Numbered from the stretch's first letter, positions 8,826-17,723 are shown. The stretch: 64,000 nucleotides of DNA from JAWWPY01 sp963822825 (GCA_963822825.1 CAWGIW010000015.1:1-64000); one strand, 5' to 3'. The notes: generated from the letters alone by a model not told the origin. A program made the numbers and translations.

Positions 8826-10072
8826 AGTGCCTCCCCGCTGGCATGGGTCGGCAGCCGCCGCAATCGGCGCAGCATCGCGGCCAGCGCCACCCCGTACGCG
8901 ACCGTCGAGGCGATCGCCGCGGCCGACACGCCGACCAGTGGCAGCAGCGCGAAGAGCAGCACCACCGTGAAGATCGCGGCTGCCCCTTGCGCCCAGGCCA
9001 CGGCGCCCGGCTGCCTCCGGCCGCGCAACAGGTCACCGACGACCTGCCCGCAAGCCAAAAAGACCGCCCCCGGGGTCAGGATCCACATCAGCGGCACGGC
9101 CCCCCGGTACGCCGCGCCGAACACCAGTGGCACCAGCCAGGGCGCGGTGATGGCGAGCGGCACGAGCATGCTGGCGGCCAGCCCGGCGCTGCCGGCCACC
9201 GCGAGCCGCTGCAGCCGGTCCGACGACGCGGTCATCTCGCTCTGCGAGGCCAGACGCGGGAACGCGACATTGCCAATGGCCGAAACCAGGGGGACCGGGA
9301 GCAACGTGAGCGAGACCGCGATCGCGTAGCGGCCGAGGTCGGCCGGCGGTACGGCCTGTGACAGCACAAGCTGGTCCAGCTGGGCGTTGAGGGCGGCCGG
9401 CGTGAGGGCCGCGATCTGGGCCGCGCCATAGGTCAGGAGCGGCCGCACCAGCACGGCCCGGGCCCGGCCCGGCGCCAGTCCCACCCGCCGGCACGACCCG
9501 TAGGCCCAGCCAAGCTGAAGCACCATCGTCGCGACGAGGATGAGGAGCGCGGTGTCCAGGGTGAGCAACCGGAGCCGCCAGGCAGCGACGATCGCGACCA
9601 GGCCCAGGACCGGCTGGCTCACCCGCACCACGTTCCAGCGGTGGAGGCTCCGCGCCTGGAGTGAGAACGTGTAACTCGCCCCGATGAACGCGAAGACCGA
9701 CCCGCCGAAGGCAATCCGGTAGCCCAGGGTCATCGCCGGACGTCCGTGAGCGAGGAGCGGCGCGAGCACGAGGCCCGCGGCGAGCGCGAGCGCGCCGGTG
9801 GTCAGCATCATCGCGCGCGAGGTCGCCACGTACCCGCGAGCGCGCCCGGGATCGGCGGCCACGTAGTAGCACAGCGCCGCGGGCTGCCCCATGCCCCCGA
9901 CCATGAGCGCGACCCCGAACCACGCCGTGATGGCCGCGTACTCGCCGCGCACGGTCGGCCCCAGCACGCGCGCAATGATGACACCGCCGAGGCCGGCCGC
10001 CACCAGCGACGCGACATTGAACCCGGCCGTCCGCGCCACGGTGTGGACGAGGCCGGGCCGGCGCGCCGTCAT
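8822..10072 (-). CDS. Wzx-like oligosaccharide flippase (MOP/MATE superfamily)
   Basis: This encodes 416 residues from ATG 10072, with about 12 membrane segments. The N-terminus AGFNVASLVAAGLGGVIIARVLGPTVRGEY is the usual first helix-loop of the polysaccharide-transporter family (described here as residues about 12-42, with the motif ARVLGPTVRGEY). PQLASQ-like FPRLASQSEMTAS in the middle is another family hallmark. The protein would translocate lipid-linked repeat units to the outside for the Wzy-like polymerase. A much longer reading upstream of 10072 overlaps the next methyltransferase in another frame and was rejected. The stop overlaps the FkbM gene start. Confidence 0.83.
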   Translation of the reverse strand: MTARRPGLVHTVARTAGFNVASLVAAGLGGVIIARVLGPTVRGEYAAITAWFGVALMVGGMGQPAALCYYVAADPGRARGYVATSRAMMLTTGALALAAGLVLAPLLAHGRPAMTLGYRIAFGGSVFAFIGASYTFSLQARSLHRWNVVRVSQPVLGLVAIVAAWRLRLLTLDTALLILVATMVLQLGWAYGSCRRVGLAPGRARAVLVRPLLTYGAAQIAALTPAALNAQLDQLVLSQAVPPADLGRYAIAVSLTLLPVPLVSAIGNVAFPRLASQSEMTASSDRLQRLAVAGSAGLAASMLVPLAITAPWLVPLVFGAAYRGAVPLMWILTPGAVFLACGQVVGDLLRGRRQPGAVAWAQGAAAIFTVVLLFALLPLVGVSAAAIASTVAYGVALAAMLRRLRRLPTHASGEAL

Positions 10073-10109
10073 GGCCAGTCCCAGCAGCCGGCCCGGCTGG
10101 GCCGCGCGG

Positions 10110-10778
10110 TCACAGCGCCGGTCGCTGGTACACGAAGAAATCGGCGCGGCCAGTCCCAGAGCCCGGGCCGCGCGCGGTCTGGACCAGGCGCCACCTGGGA
10201 TAGTTCTGCGCGATCCACGATGAGATGAGCCGGTGCCGCACGTGAGGACCGGTATGCGCCATGACCGTGTCGGTGCTGTATATGACCACATACCGGCGGG
10301 CGGCGGCGAAGAGATGAGCCATGTACCCCTCGAATACAGAATCCTCGACCAAGTGGTAAATGACGTCGAGCGAAATCGCCATGTCGGCCTCGAACACGCC
10401 GGCCCGGTTGACGAAACATGCCCCGTCGTAGAGGAAGAAGCTCTTGGCCAGGTCGTCGCGGAAGCGGCGCTGGCACAGCCTGATCGCGCTGCGGGACGTG
10501 TCGAGCCCGACGTAGCTGGGGTAGTCCACCAGGGAAACCTGATGACCATCACCGCACCCGAACTCGACGACCGCGGCAATTGAGTGCTGAAGGACGAACT
10601 CGTTGAGGAATTCCGCCTTGCCGCGACCGAGCGCGCCATACGAACCGCCACCGCTGGTCCCGCCACGCCGGTAGTTGCGGTCCCAGTAACTCGCCGAGCC
10701 GGAGAACGCGAGCCGCTGGCGCATCAGCGACAACCGCCGGACCCCGGGCAGCGGGCGCAGGAGATCCTTGACCGTCAT
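10110..10778 (-). CDS. Class I SAM-dependent methyltransferase
   Basis: This encodes 222 residues from ATG 10778. Motif I is VVEFGCGDGHQ (about 69-79), motif II is YVGLDTSRSAI, and post-motif IV is MAISLDVIYHLVED, a Methyltransf_11/23-type arrangement. Residues 31-50 (YWDRNYRRGGTSGGGSYG) form the N-terminal signature seen in methyltransferases of glycan clusters. It is the first gene of the minus-strand glycan operon, 37 bp upstream of the flippase gene and 26 bp from the convergently unrelated RCC1 gene end. Together with the two FkbM enzymes and the broken methyltransferase at 1-497, it suggests a heavily methylated glycan. Confidence 0.82.
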   Translation of the reverse strand: MTVKDLLRPLPGVRRLSLMRQRLAFSGSASYWDRNYRRGGTSGGGSYGALGRGKAEFLNEFVLQHSIAAVVEFGCGDGHQVSLVDYPSYVGLDTSRSAIRLCQRRFRDDLAKSFFLYDGACFVNRAGVFEADMAISLDVIYHLVEDSVFEGYMAHLFAAARRYVVIYSTDTVMAHTGPHVRHRLISSWIAQNYPRWRLVQTARGPGSGTGRADFFVYQRPAL

Positions 10779-10804
10779 CGGCTTTTCCTGGGGCCAGCCC
10801 GCGC

Positions 10805-12073
10805 CTACAGCCCGACCAGCAGCGGCACCAGGCTCTGGAGGCCAAAGCCGTCGTCACCAAGTTCACCGGAGCCGTTGCGTCCCCAGCAGTAGGCCGCCCC
10901 GGTGTCATCCACGGCGCACGTGTGCCAGGTGCCCGCGGTGATCTGGGTCAGCGTCCGGTCGGCCAGCACGCCGCCGCTGTCCACGGCCACCGGGACGCCG
11001 GAGCTGGTGGTGCTCGCGTTGCCGAGCTCGCCGTAGCGGTTGTAACCCCAGCAGTAGGCGGCTCCGTCGGCATCCACCGCGCAGGTGTCATAGGCGCCGG
11101 CGGTGATCTGGATCAGGGTCTTGCCGGCCAGCGCACCGCTGGCATCGACCGCCGCCGGAACGCTGGAGTCGGCGTAGCTTGTGTCGCCGAGCTGCCCGTA
11201 GGCGTTCCGCCCCCAGCAGTAGGCGGCACCCGCGGAATCCACGGCGCACGTGTGATACCAGCTGGCGTTGATCTGGGTCAGGGTCTTGCCCGCCAGCGCG
11301 CCGCTGGTGTCCACCGCCACCGGGACGGACGAGTTCGCGTTCGTGCCGTTGCCGAGTTCGCCATAGCCGTCGAAGCCCCAGCAGTAAGCGGCCCCGGCGG
11401 CATCGATGGCGCAGGTGACGTACGCGCCGGAGGTGATCTGGGAGACGGCCGCGCCGGCCAGCGCGCCGCCGGTGTCCACCGCCACCGGGACGTCCGAGCT
11501 GGTGGTATTGCCGTCGCCGAGCTGGCCATAGCCGTTCCAGCCCCAGCAGTAGACGGCGCCGGCGCTGTCCAGCGCACACGTGTGCACGAGGCCGGCCGAG
11601 ATCTGGGTCAGCGTCTTACCGTCCAGCACGCCGCCCGCGCTCACGACCACCGGGACGTTGGATTTCGCGGTGGCTCCGTCACCGAGCTGCCCGTATTGGT
11701 TGATGCCCCAGCAGTAGGCGGCACCGGCGCTGTCCAGCGCACACGTGTCCTCGTAGCCGGCTGAGATCTGGGTTAGCGTCTTGCCCGCCAGCACGCCGCT
11801 GGTGTCCACGGGCACCGGGACGGTCGAATTGGTATTCGTGCCGTTGCCGAGCTCACCGTTGAAGTTCTCGCCCCAGCAGTAGCCCTGGCCGCCGATGATG
11901 GTGCACGCGTGCTCACCTCCCGCTGAGATCGAGGCAACCCCCTGAGAAGCCGCGAGCGCCGCCTGCGACGCAGGCGCGAGTGAGCACAGCCCGGCCGCGA
12001 GCGTGGCCGCCGCGGCGGGCATAACCCACCGCCACACCCCGCCCCGGCGCACCGTCGTCGTCTCGGCTGACAT
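10805..12073 (-). CDS. Secreted RCC1-repeat beta-propeller protein
   Basis: This encodes 422 residues with an N-terminal membrane-spanning or Sec signal segment (about 14-40, ending SQAALA). Seven RCC1-type repeats of about 52 residues follow, each with the core TCAxDxxGxAYCWGxNxxGxLG, enough for one complete seven-bladed propeller. Every blade carries two cysteines nine residues apart, so up to seven disulfides could form outside the cell. RCC1 proteins bind proteins or DNA in eukaryotes; secreted bacterial versions have no known common function. The gene is preceded by an A/T-rich stretch holding a motif shared with other secreted-protein genes (12113-12148). Confidence 0.88.
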   Translation of the reverse strand: MSAETTTVRRGGVWRWVMPAAAATLAAGLCSLAPASQAALAASQGVASISAGGEHACTIIGGQGYCWGENFNGELGNGTNTNSTVPVPVDTSGVLAGKTLTQISAGYEDTCALDSAGAAYCWGINQYGQLGDGATAKSNVPVVVSAGGVLDGKTLTQISAGLVHTCALDSAGAVYCWGWNGYGQLGDGNTTSSDVPVAVDTGGALAGAAVSQITSGAYVTCAIDAAGAAYCWGFDGYGELGNGTNANSSVPVAVDTSGALAGKTLTQINASWYHTCAVDSAGAAYCWGRNAYGQLGDTSYADSSVPAAVDASGALAGKTLIQITAGAYDTCAVDADGAAYCWGYNRYGELGNASTTSSGVPVAVDSGGVLADRTLTQITAGTWHTCAVDDTGAAYCWGRNGSGELGDDGFGLQSLVPLLVGL

Positions 12074-12112
12074 GGTTGCCGTCCTCTCAGCTGGCGCCTA
12101 AGACCTCGGGCA

Positions 12113-12148
12113 ATCCTACTACTATGAGTGATCGTATAACTACACATC
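12113..12148 (-). promoter_or_regulatory. Shared upstream motif, copy A (RCC1 gene)
   Basis: On the minus strand the order is GTAGTT, four bases, GATCACT, three bases, AGTA, then TAGGAT, ending 39 bp before the RCC1 start. The same ordered blocks occur at 15901-15934 before the collagen-like gene, and a reduced form at 31553-31576. TAGGAT would serve as an actinobacterial -10 box. A promoter, an operator or both are possible. Confidence 0.5.
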
Positions 12149-12186
12149 GTGATGACTTGATCGCTGGGTGCGCGCGATGGTTCCGG

Positions 12187-13827
12187 TCAGCGGACCATGG
12201 TGAGCAGGTTCCGGTGCCAGACCAGGACGGTGTAGGGGCCGACCTGGTAGGACCCGGCCGCAGGGCCGAACGCTGATCGGGCCTGAGCCACGGTGGCGTA
12301 GTTGCAGGCCGCCTGCCCGCCCAGGATGAGAAAGCTGGCGGCCCGCCGCCGAGGGTCATACCAGATGGCGTTCGACTCCCATTTCTCCACGCTGAAGCCG
12401 CCGTGCGTGGCACACACCGGGCTGACCTGGATGCGCCCGCCGCTGGCCAGGGTGGTCCCGCTGGCCTGCCAGTACGCGGCCAGGCCGGAACGCAGGTGCC
12501 GGGCCGCCAGCCAGTCGGCGAGGTGCTGGTCGGCGGCTGGGACCGGCGGCTGGGCCACCGCGTACCCCAGGCAGGCCAGGTAGCCCGCGAACACGACCAG
12601 GGCGACCGGCCGCAGTCGGGGCCGGGCCAGCCTGGCGCCCAGCAGCCGCCCGGCCAGAGCCGCGCTGAACGGCAGGACCGCCGCTATCTCGTGCGCGCCG
12701 AAAATGTCGGCATTGCTTCTGAGCGCCGCGTAGGCCGCCCCGTTGATGAACACCGCCGCGACCAGGCTCGCGGTGACCAGATCCGTCTCCCGCAGCCACC
12801 GGCGTGCACCGGCCCAGACAGCGCAGGCGGCCAAGGCCACGCCGGCCAGGTGAACCAGGGCCATCCCGGTCAGCAGACCGGTCGGCTGAGCCAGGAAATC
12901 GCCCCCGAACAGCAGCAGCACGGCTTGGGCGTCGGAATGCAGGACCCCGGGAATCCGCGTCACGGACAGCAGGGACAGGCCGGCCACCGTCTCGAGTTCG
13001 TAGCCGCCGATGGCGTGCAGCGTGATCTGTATCAGCCATGCGACCGGGACCGATGCCAGCGCGGCGGCACCGAGCAACGGCTGATACCACCGCGACACCC
13101 AGGTGTGCTGACGGACCGGGTCCCGGTAACCGCGCCCCCAGCAGACCACCGCGAGCGGCAGGACTCCGGTGACGAGCACCAGCCGGTCGGCCACCAGGGC
13201 CCAGGCGAGCAGGGCGGCCACGGATACCGGCACGTACCAGCGGCGGGGCGCCCGGTCCAGGATCAAGAACGCCGCCAGCACCGGCACCGCACTGCCCAGA
13301 TGATCCGGGGAGAGCAGCAGGATAAAGGCGCCGCCGCCCAGTTGCGGGACGAGCATGATCCCGGCCGCGATCAGCGCCCGGCCGGCCCCCGCCGCCCCCC
13401 GCGCCTTTCCTTTCGCGAGCAGGGTCGCGAGCAGGACCACGAGGGTATAGGTCATGGCCCCGGCCACGTGCACCACGCTGGAGTGCAGGCCGAAGGCCAG
13501 TTCCAGCAGCGCGTACTGCGGCAGTTCGGTGGTGTAGTACGACACATCGGCCACCCACCAGCCGTGCAGCAGCGGATTGCCGTGCAGCATGTCCCACGCC
13601 TGCAACGCGTTGCTGGCTCCGTCCGAATTGACCGGCACCGTCCCCGACACCCGCAGGTAGCAGGCGAACAGCACGGCCGCCGCCGCCGACCAGGCCAGCA
13701 GGTGACGCGGCCGCTCCCAGCGGCCGCGAAGCGCCGCGCTGGCAGCGTGCCCGCCGGGCTGACCGGCAGGCGCCGGGTCGGCAACGCCAGGCGCCGTCCC
13801 CCCCGGACTAGCCCTCCTAGCTGTCAC
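12187..13827 (-). CDS. Multi-span membrane protein, paralog 1 (GT-C-like topology)
   Basis: This encodes up to 546 residues: a Pro/Gly/Ala-rich cytoplasmic N-terminus of about 45 residues, about 11 membrane helices, and an extracellular C-terminal domain of about 110 residues. That domain contains two cysteines (SPVCATHGG, GGQAACNYA) and ends VGPYTVLVWHRNLL. The first external loop (NSDGASNALQAWDMLHGNPLLHGWW) resembles the loop-1 region of GT-C glycosyltransferases, where an acidic residue binds the lipid donor; this is an inference. A second copy lies at 16028-17674. The start is uncertain: the GTG at 13827 has no clear ribosome site, and the paralog's ATG is replaced here by AGT after the same AGGAGGG. 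Confidence 0.72.
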   Translation of the reverse strand: MTARRASPGGTAPGVADPAPAGQPGGHAASAALRGRWERPRHLLAWSAAAAVLFACYLRVSGTVPVNSDGASNALQAWDMLHGNPLLHGWWVADVSYYTTELPQYALLELAFGLHSSVVHVAGAMTYTLVVLLATLLAKGKARGAAGAGRALIAAGIMLVPQLGGGAFILLLSPDHLGSAVPVLAAFLILDRAPRRWYVPVSVAALLAWALVADRLVLVTGVLPLAVVCWGRGYRDPVRQHTWVSRWYQPLLGAAALASVPVAWLIQITLHAIGGYELETVAGLSLLSVTRIPGVLHSDAQAVLLLFGGDFLAQPTGLLTGMALVHLAGVALAACAVWAGARRWLRETDLVTASLVAAVFINGAAYAALRSNADIFGAHEIAAVLPFSAALAGRLLGARLARPRLRPVALVVFAGYLACLGYAVAQPPVPAADQHLADWLAARHLRSGLAAYWQASGTTLASGGRIQVSPVCATHGGFSVEKWESNAIWYDPRRRAASFLILGGQAACNYATVAQARSAFGPAAGSYQVGPYTVLVWHRNLLTMVR

Positions 13828-13948
13828 GTAACGAAGCTATCCGATGACATTAAGGCATCAATAGTCGGCCCGTTCCCTGCCCCGGGCGCGGCGATGCCCG
13901 GCCTGACCTCACGTCCGGGCGGCCCAGGCCGACCGGCAGACTGGTGGC

Positions 13949-14659
13949 ATGACCGTTCCCGCGAGTTACCGCGAACCCCCCGTGCCCGCGTTCCTGTTCG
14001 ATCTGGACGGGACGCTGATCGACAGCGTCTACCAGCACGTCATCGCCTGGCGGGGCGCGCTGTCCCGGCTCGACATCGACCTGTCGGTGTGGCGGATCCA
14101 CCGGCGGATCGGGATGAGCGGCGGTCTTTTCGTTTCGGCGCTGCTCAGGGAGACCGGCCGGACCCTCTCGGAAGCGGACATCGCCATGCTCCAGAAGGCA
14201 CACCAGGAGGAGTACCTCGCTCAGGCGGATTCCGTCCGGCCGCTGCCCGGGGCGACGGCCCTGCTGGCCGCGCTGTCCGAGAGCGGGGTGCGGTGGGCGA
14301 TCGCGACCAGCGGGTACCGGGTGACGGCCGGCCACGCCCTGGGCATGCTGGGCCTGCCGGAGGACGCTCCGATGATCACCCGCGACATGGTGCGGCACGC
14401 CAAGCCCGACCCCGATCTGTTCCTCGCCGCCGCCGCCCTGCTCGGCGTCGAACCGAAGCACGCCTATGTGGTCGGGGACAGCGTGTGGGACCTGCTCGCC
14501 GCCCGCCGGGCCGGGTCGATCGGCATCGGCCTGATGTCCGGTGGATATGGCCGCGAAGAACTGGAGCGGGCCGGCGCCTACCGGGTGTACGCCGACCCGG
14601 CCGACATGCTGGCCCGGGCCGACGAACTCGGTGTCCGCAACCTCGGCCCGCTCGCCTGA
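13949..14659 (+). CDS. HAD-superfamily phosphatase (beta-phosphoglucomutase/phosphoglycolate-like)
   Basis: This encodes 236 residues from ATG 13949. All four HAD motifs are present: FLFDLDGTLIDS (about 14-25, nucleophile and acid Asp), the Ser/Thr motif in AIATSGYRV, the Lys motif HAKPDPDLF, and the acidic motif VVGDSVWDLLAARRAG. The alpha-helical cap between residues 25 and 85 places it in subfamily I. Such enzymes act on small phosphorylated metabolites; in this setting a sugar phosphate is possible but unproven. It is transcribed divergently from the paralog 1 gene and convergent with the collagen-like gene, with 91 bp between the stops. Confidence 0.86.
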   Translation: MTVPASYREPPVPAFLFDLDGTLIDSVYQHVIAWRGALSRLDIDLSVWRIHRRIGMSGGLFVSALLRETGRTLSEADIAMLQKAHQEEYLAQADSVRPLPGATALLAALSESGVRWAIATSGYRVTAGHALGMLGLPEDAPMITRDMVRHAKPDPDLFLAAAALLGVEPKHAYVVGDSVWDLLAARRAGSIGIGLMSGGYGREELERAGAYRVYADPADMLARADELGVRNLGPLA

Positions 14660-14750
14660 GGGCCGCCGGGATACCGGGCGGCGCGGCCAGAAGCGTTGCG
14701 GCTGGAAAGGGGGTTGGGCTCCGGCCGACCTCCAGGTCAGGTGGCCGAGA

Positions 14751-15833
14751 TCACGCGAGCCGCTGGATGACCAGCGTGGCGCTGGCTGCGTGGGTGCCGC
14801 CCGCATTCGGCGTCACGGTCAGCGCGGGGGAGTTTACCGTTGGATTCTCGACCGTGAGGACTGTGTTAACGACGGTGGTATTGATCAGCACGTTCGCCCA
14901 GATCTGCGAGGTGCCGGTGGCCCGGCCGACCACCGTGGCGGGCTGTTCCACCGAATTGAGGCTCAATTCGAGCTGACCTGGCTCGTTGACCGAAACCTGG
15001 AATGCCACCTCGTAAGTACCGATGGCCGCCAGATTGAACGTGCTGGCCGTGAGGCTTGTGATCGCCGACGAACCGTCGGAGGGCCCACTCCGGGGGAAGT
15101 TGACCGAGGCGCCAGCTCCAATCGTGGTCGCGTTGTCCGATCCCTGAAGGGCGTAGAACTCCGCGAACGCGGAACTGCCGCTCGGGCCCGCCGGACCGGT
15201 CGGGCCGGGCGCGCCAGAAGAGCCGGGGGCGCCAGAGGGGCCGGGGGCGCCAGAGGGACCGGGGGCGCCAGAAGGACCGGGGGCGCCAGAAGAGCCGGGG
15301 GCGCCAGAAGAGCCGGGGGCGCCAGAAGAGCCGGGGGCGCCAGAAGGGCCGAAGGCGCCGGAAGGGCCGGAGGCGCCGGTCGCACCGGTTGGCCCAGCGG
15401 GGCCGGCGGGGCCGGAGGCGGCCAGCACCGACCAGGCCCGGGACGAGGCCGAGGGCACCCGGTCTGCGCCGCACGCGGTGGCCAGGTAGCTGGATCCGCC
15501 GTAGACGACGGCGTCGTGGACGCTGTAGGTGATCTTCCGGTTCCAGTGGCCACGCCAGGTGATGCCGGAGGCGTTCCACTGGATGGCCTTTTCACCGGCC
15601 TTGCAGTACCGGTGCGCGGGGGGGTTGATCATACGCAGCGCCCCCGTCCTGGTGGAGTAACAGCCGTGCAGAACCCCGCCGCCCCGGCTGGCGACCGAGG
15701 CGATCGCCACACCCCCGGCCGCCAGCAGGGTGGCCGTCGCCACCGCGGACACGATGATCGCGCACTTGGTCAGACGCCGCCACCAGGGCTCGCTCTGCTC
15801 TTCCGCGAGGATGATCGTGTTTAGGGTGCCCAT
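14751..15833 (-). CDS. Membrane-anchored collagen-like surface protein
   Basis: This encodes 360 residues: a short cytoplasmic start, a membrane helix or signal at about 24-50, and then a small domain GCYSTRTGALRMINPPAHRY with two cysteines. Next comes a tryptophan-rich module (WRGHWNRKITYSVHDAVVY...SSYLATA) that resembles type 5/12 carbohydrate-binding modules. After it come 27 Gly-X-Y triplets (141-221) and a C-terminal domain of about 139 residues with beta-rich, BclA/C1q-like features. The last could trimerize the collagen helix. Collagen-like proteins with such heads occur on spores and cell surfaces. It lies between two membrane-protein paralogs and shares an upstream motif with the RCC1 gene. 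Confidence 0.85.
   Translation of the reverse strand: MGTLNTIILAEEQSEPWWRRLTKCAIIVSAVATATLLAAGGVAIASVASRGGGVLHGCYSTRTGALRMINPPAHRYCKAGEKAIQWNASGITWRGHWNRKITYSVHDAVVYGGSSYLATACGADRVPSASSRAWSVLAASGPAGPAGPTGATGASGPSGAFGPSGAPGSSGAPGSSGAPGSSGAPGPSGAPGPSGAPGPSGAPGSSGAPGPTGPAGPSGSSAFAEFYALQGSDNATTIGAGASVNFPRSGPSDGSSAITSLTASTFNLAAIGTYEVAFQVSVNEPGQLELSLNSVEQPATVVGRATGTSQIWANVLINTTVVNTVLTVENPTVNSPALTVTPNAGGTHAASATLVIQRLA
15171..15413 (-). repeat. Collagen-type Gly-X-Y coding repeat
   Basis: This stretch encodes 27 uninterrupted triplets, mostly GAP, GPS, GSS and GPA. At the DNA level a near-exact 18-bp period (units around GGGGCGCCAGAAGAGCCG) repeats several times between 15215 and 15345, so copy number is likely to vary among strains. 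Confidence 0.9.
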
Positions 15834-15900
15834 TGCTGCCCCATCCCCCTCGTTCCGCCAGGAGGTCCTGATGCCCTCCGGAACGCACCGCCTCGCCAGG

Positions 15901-15934
15901 TCTTATTACTTTCAGTGATCTTAAACTACTCTAG
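15901..15934 (-). promoter_or_regulatory. Shared upstream motif, copy B (collagen-like gene)
   Basis: On the minus strand the order is GTAGTT, three bases, GATCACT, three bases, AGTA, then TAAGA, ending 67 bp before the collagen-like start. It matches copy A at 12113-12148 in at least 21 positions with one single-base gap, in otherwise unrelated intergenic DNA. Confidence 0.5.
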
Positions 15935-16027
15935 GTAATATCAACCAAGCTGACCCAGCACGGATGACCGCATGCCGGGAGCGCACGGCAGTCCCATGTC
16001 CGCCCGCTATGACCGCGGGGGTGTCCC

Positions 16028-17674
16028 TCACCCCTTCGATCCATGGAGCATGGTGAGCAGGTTCCTCGGCCAGACCAGAACGGTGTACGGCCCGACCTGG
16101 TAAGACCTGGCCGGGGGGCCGAACGCTGACCGGGCCTGGGCTGCGGTGGGGTAGTTGCAGGCGGCCTGCCCGCCCAGGATGAGAAAGCTCGCTTTCCGCG
16201 ACCGCGGGTCATACCAGCTGGCTTTCGACTCCCATTGCTCCGCGGTGAAGCCGTGCTTGGTGGTGCAGACCGGGCTGACCTGGACGCGCCCGCCGCTGGC
16301 CAGGGTGGTCCCGCTGGCTTGCCAGTATGTGGCCAGGCCGGAGCGCAGGTGCCGGGCGGCCAGCCAGTCGGCGAGGTGCTGGTCGCCGGCCGGTACCGGC
16401 GGCTGGGCCACGGCGTATCCCAGGCTAGCCAGGTAGCACGCGAACACGAGCAGGACGAGCGGCCGCAGTCTGGGCCGGGCCAGCCTGGTGCCCAGCAGCC
16501 GCCCGGCCAGAGCCGCGCTGAACGGCAGGACCGCTGCTATTTCGTGTGCGCCGGAACCGTCTTTGAATTGGGTGAGCAGCACGCAGGCCGCCCCGTTGAT
16601 GAGCACGGCCGCGACCAGGCACGCGGATACCAGGTCCCCTTCCCGCAGCCACCGGCGAGCACCGATCCAGACAGCGCAGCCCGCCAGGGACACGCCCGCC
16701 AGGTGAACCAGGGCCATCCCGGTCAGCAGCCCCGTCGGCTGAGCGAGGAAATCGGCCCCGAACAGGAGCAGGACGGCTTGGGCGTCGGAATACAGTGCCC
16801 CTGGAATCTGCGTCACGGACGACACAATGGTGACGATGGCCAACGGCGCGACCCGGTAGCCGCCTTTGGCCTGCAGCGCCGCCTGTACCAGCCAGGCGGC
16901 CGCGCCCGACGCCAGTGCGGCGCCCGCGAGTGACAGCAGATAGCGCTGCGACATCCAGGGGCGTCGCTGACGGGCCGCGTCCAGGTAACTGCGCGCCGAG
17001 CCGACCGCCACTAGCGGCAGGATCCCGGTGAGGAGCACCACCCGGTCGGCCACCAGGCCCCAGGCGAGCAGGGCGGCCACGCACACCGGCACATACCAGC
17101 GGCGGGGCGCCCGGTCCAGGATCAGGAACGCCGCCAGCACCGGCATGGTGCTGCCTACATGATCCGGGTTGAGCAGCAGAACGGAGACTCCGCCGCCCAG
17201 TTGCGGGGCGAGCATGATCCCGGCCGCGATCAGCGCCCGGCCGGCCCCCGCCGCCCCCCGCGCCTTTCCTTTCGCGAGCAGGGCCGCGAGCAGGACCACG
17301 AGGGTATAGGTCATGGCCCCGGCCACGTGCACCACGCTGGAGTGCAGGCCGAAGGCCAGTTCCAGCAGCGCGTACTGCGGCAGTTCGGTGGTATAGAACG
17401 TCACGTCGCCCAGCCACCAGCCGTGCAGCAGCGGATTGCCGTGCAGCATGTCCCACGCCTGCAAGGCATCGTTGGCTCCGTCCGAATCGACCGGCCACGT
17501 CCCCGACACCCGCAGGTAGCAGGCGAACAGCACGGCCGCCGCCGCCGACCAGGCCAGCAGGTGACGCGGCCGCTCCCAGCGGCCGCGAAGCGCCGCGCTG
17601 GCAGCGTGCCCGCCGGGCTGACCGGCAGGCGCCGGGTAAGCCACGCTGGGCGCCGTTTCCCCGGAAGTGGACAT
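16028..17674 (-). CDS. Multi-span membrane protein, paralog 2 (GT-C-like topology)
   Basis: This encodes 548 residues from ATG 17674, which follows AGGAGGG by a few bases; an earlier in-frame ATG at 17782 lacks such a site. Architecture matches paralog 1: Pro/Gly-rich cytoplasmic start, about 11 helices, an external C-terminal domain with two cysteines (SPVCTTKHG, GGQAACNYP) and the tail VGPYTVLVW. Residues from the N-terminus to about 170 and the last ~130 are nearly identical to paralog 1, whereas the middle (around residues 230-330) has diverged strongly. The gene lies 50 bp downstream of the GT87-like gene and may be cotranscribed with it. Function is unknown; lipid-linked sugar transfer is a hypothesis. 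Confidence 0.75.
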   Translation of the reverse strand: MSTSGETAPSVAYPAPAGQPGGHAASAALRGRWERPRHLLAWSAAAAVLFACYLRVSGTWPVDSDGANDALQAWDMLHGNPLLHGWWLGDVTFYTTELPQYALLELAFGLHSSVVHVAGAMTYTLVVLLAALLAKGKARGAAGAGRALIAAGIMLAPQLGGGVSVLLLNPDHVGSTMPVLAAFLILDRAPRRWYVPVCVAALLAWGLVADRVVLLTGILPLVAVGSARSYLDAARQRRPWMSQRYLLSLAGAALASGAAAWLVQAALQAKGGYRVAPLAIVTIVSSVTQIPGALYSDAQAVLLLFGADFLAQPTGLLTGMALVHLAGVSLAGCAVWIGARRWLREGDLVSACLVAAVLINGAACVLLTQFKDGSGAHEIAAVLPFSAALAGRLLGTRLARPRLRPLVLLVFACYLASLGYAVAQPPVPAGDQHLADWLAARHLRSGLATYWQASGTTLASGGRVQVSPVCTTKHGFTAEQWESKASWYDPRSRKASFLILGGQAACNYPTAAQARSAFGPPARSYQVGPYTVLVWPRNLLTMLHGSKG

Positions 17675-17723
17675 GGCCCTCCTGGTGACCGGTCGTCGAT
17701 TGCCGGTGGTCGATTGCCAGCCG

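Noticed and set aside
12403..14976. A very long plus-strand open reading frame (857 codons) opposite the paralog 1 gene
   Set aside because: It is the antisense of conserved membrane and HAD genes, a normal effect of high GC; its composition is Arg/Gly/Gln-rich with no domain.
15171..15413. CRISPR-like regular 18-bp spacing
   Set aside because: The period is explained by Gly-X-Y codons of a collagen-like protein; there are no unique spacers or cas genes.
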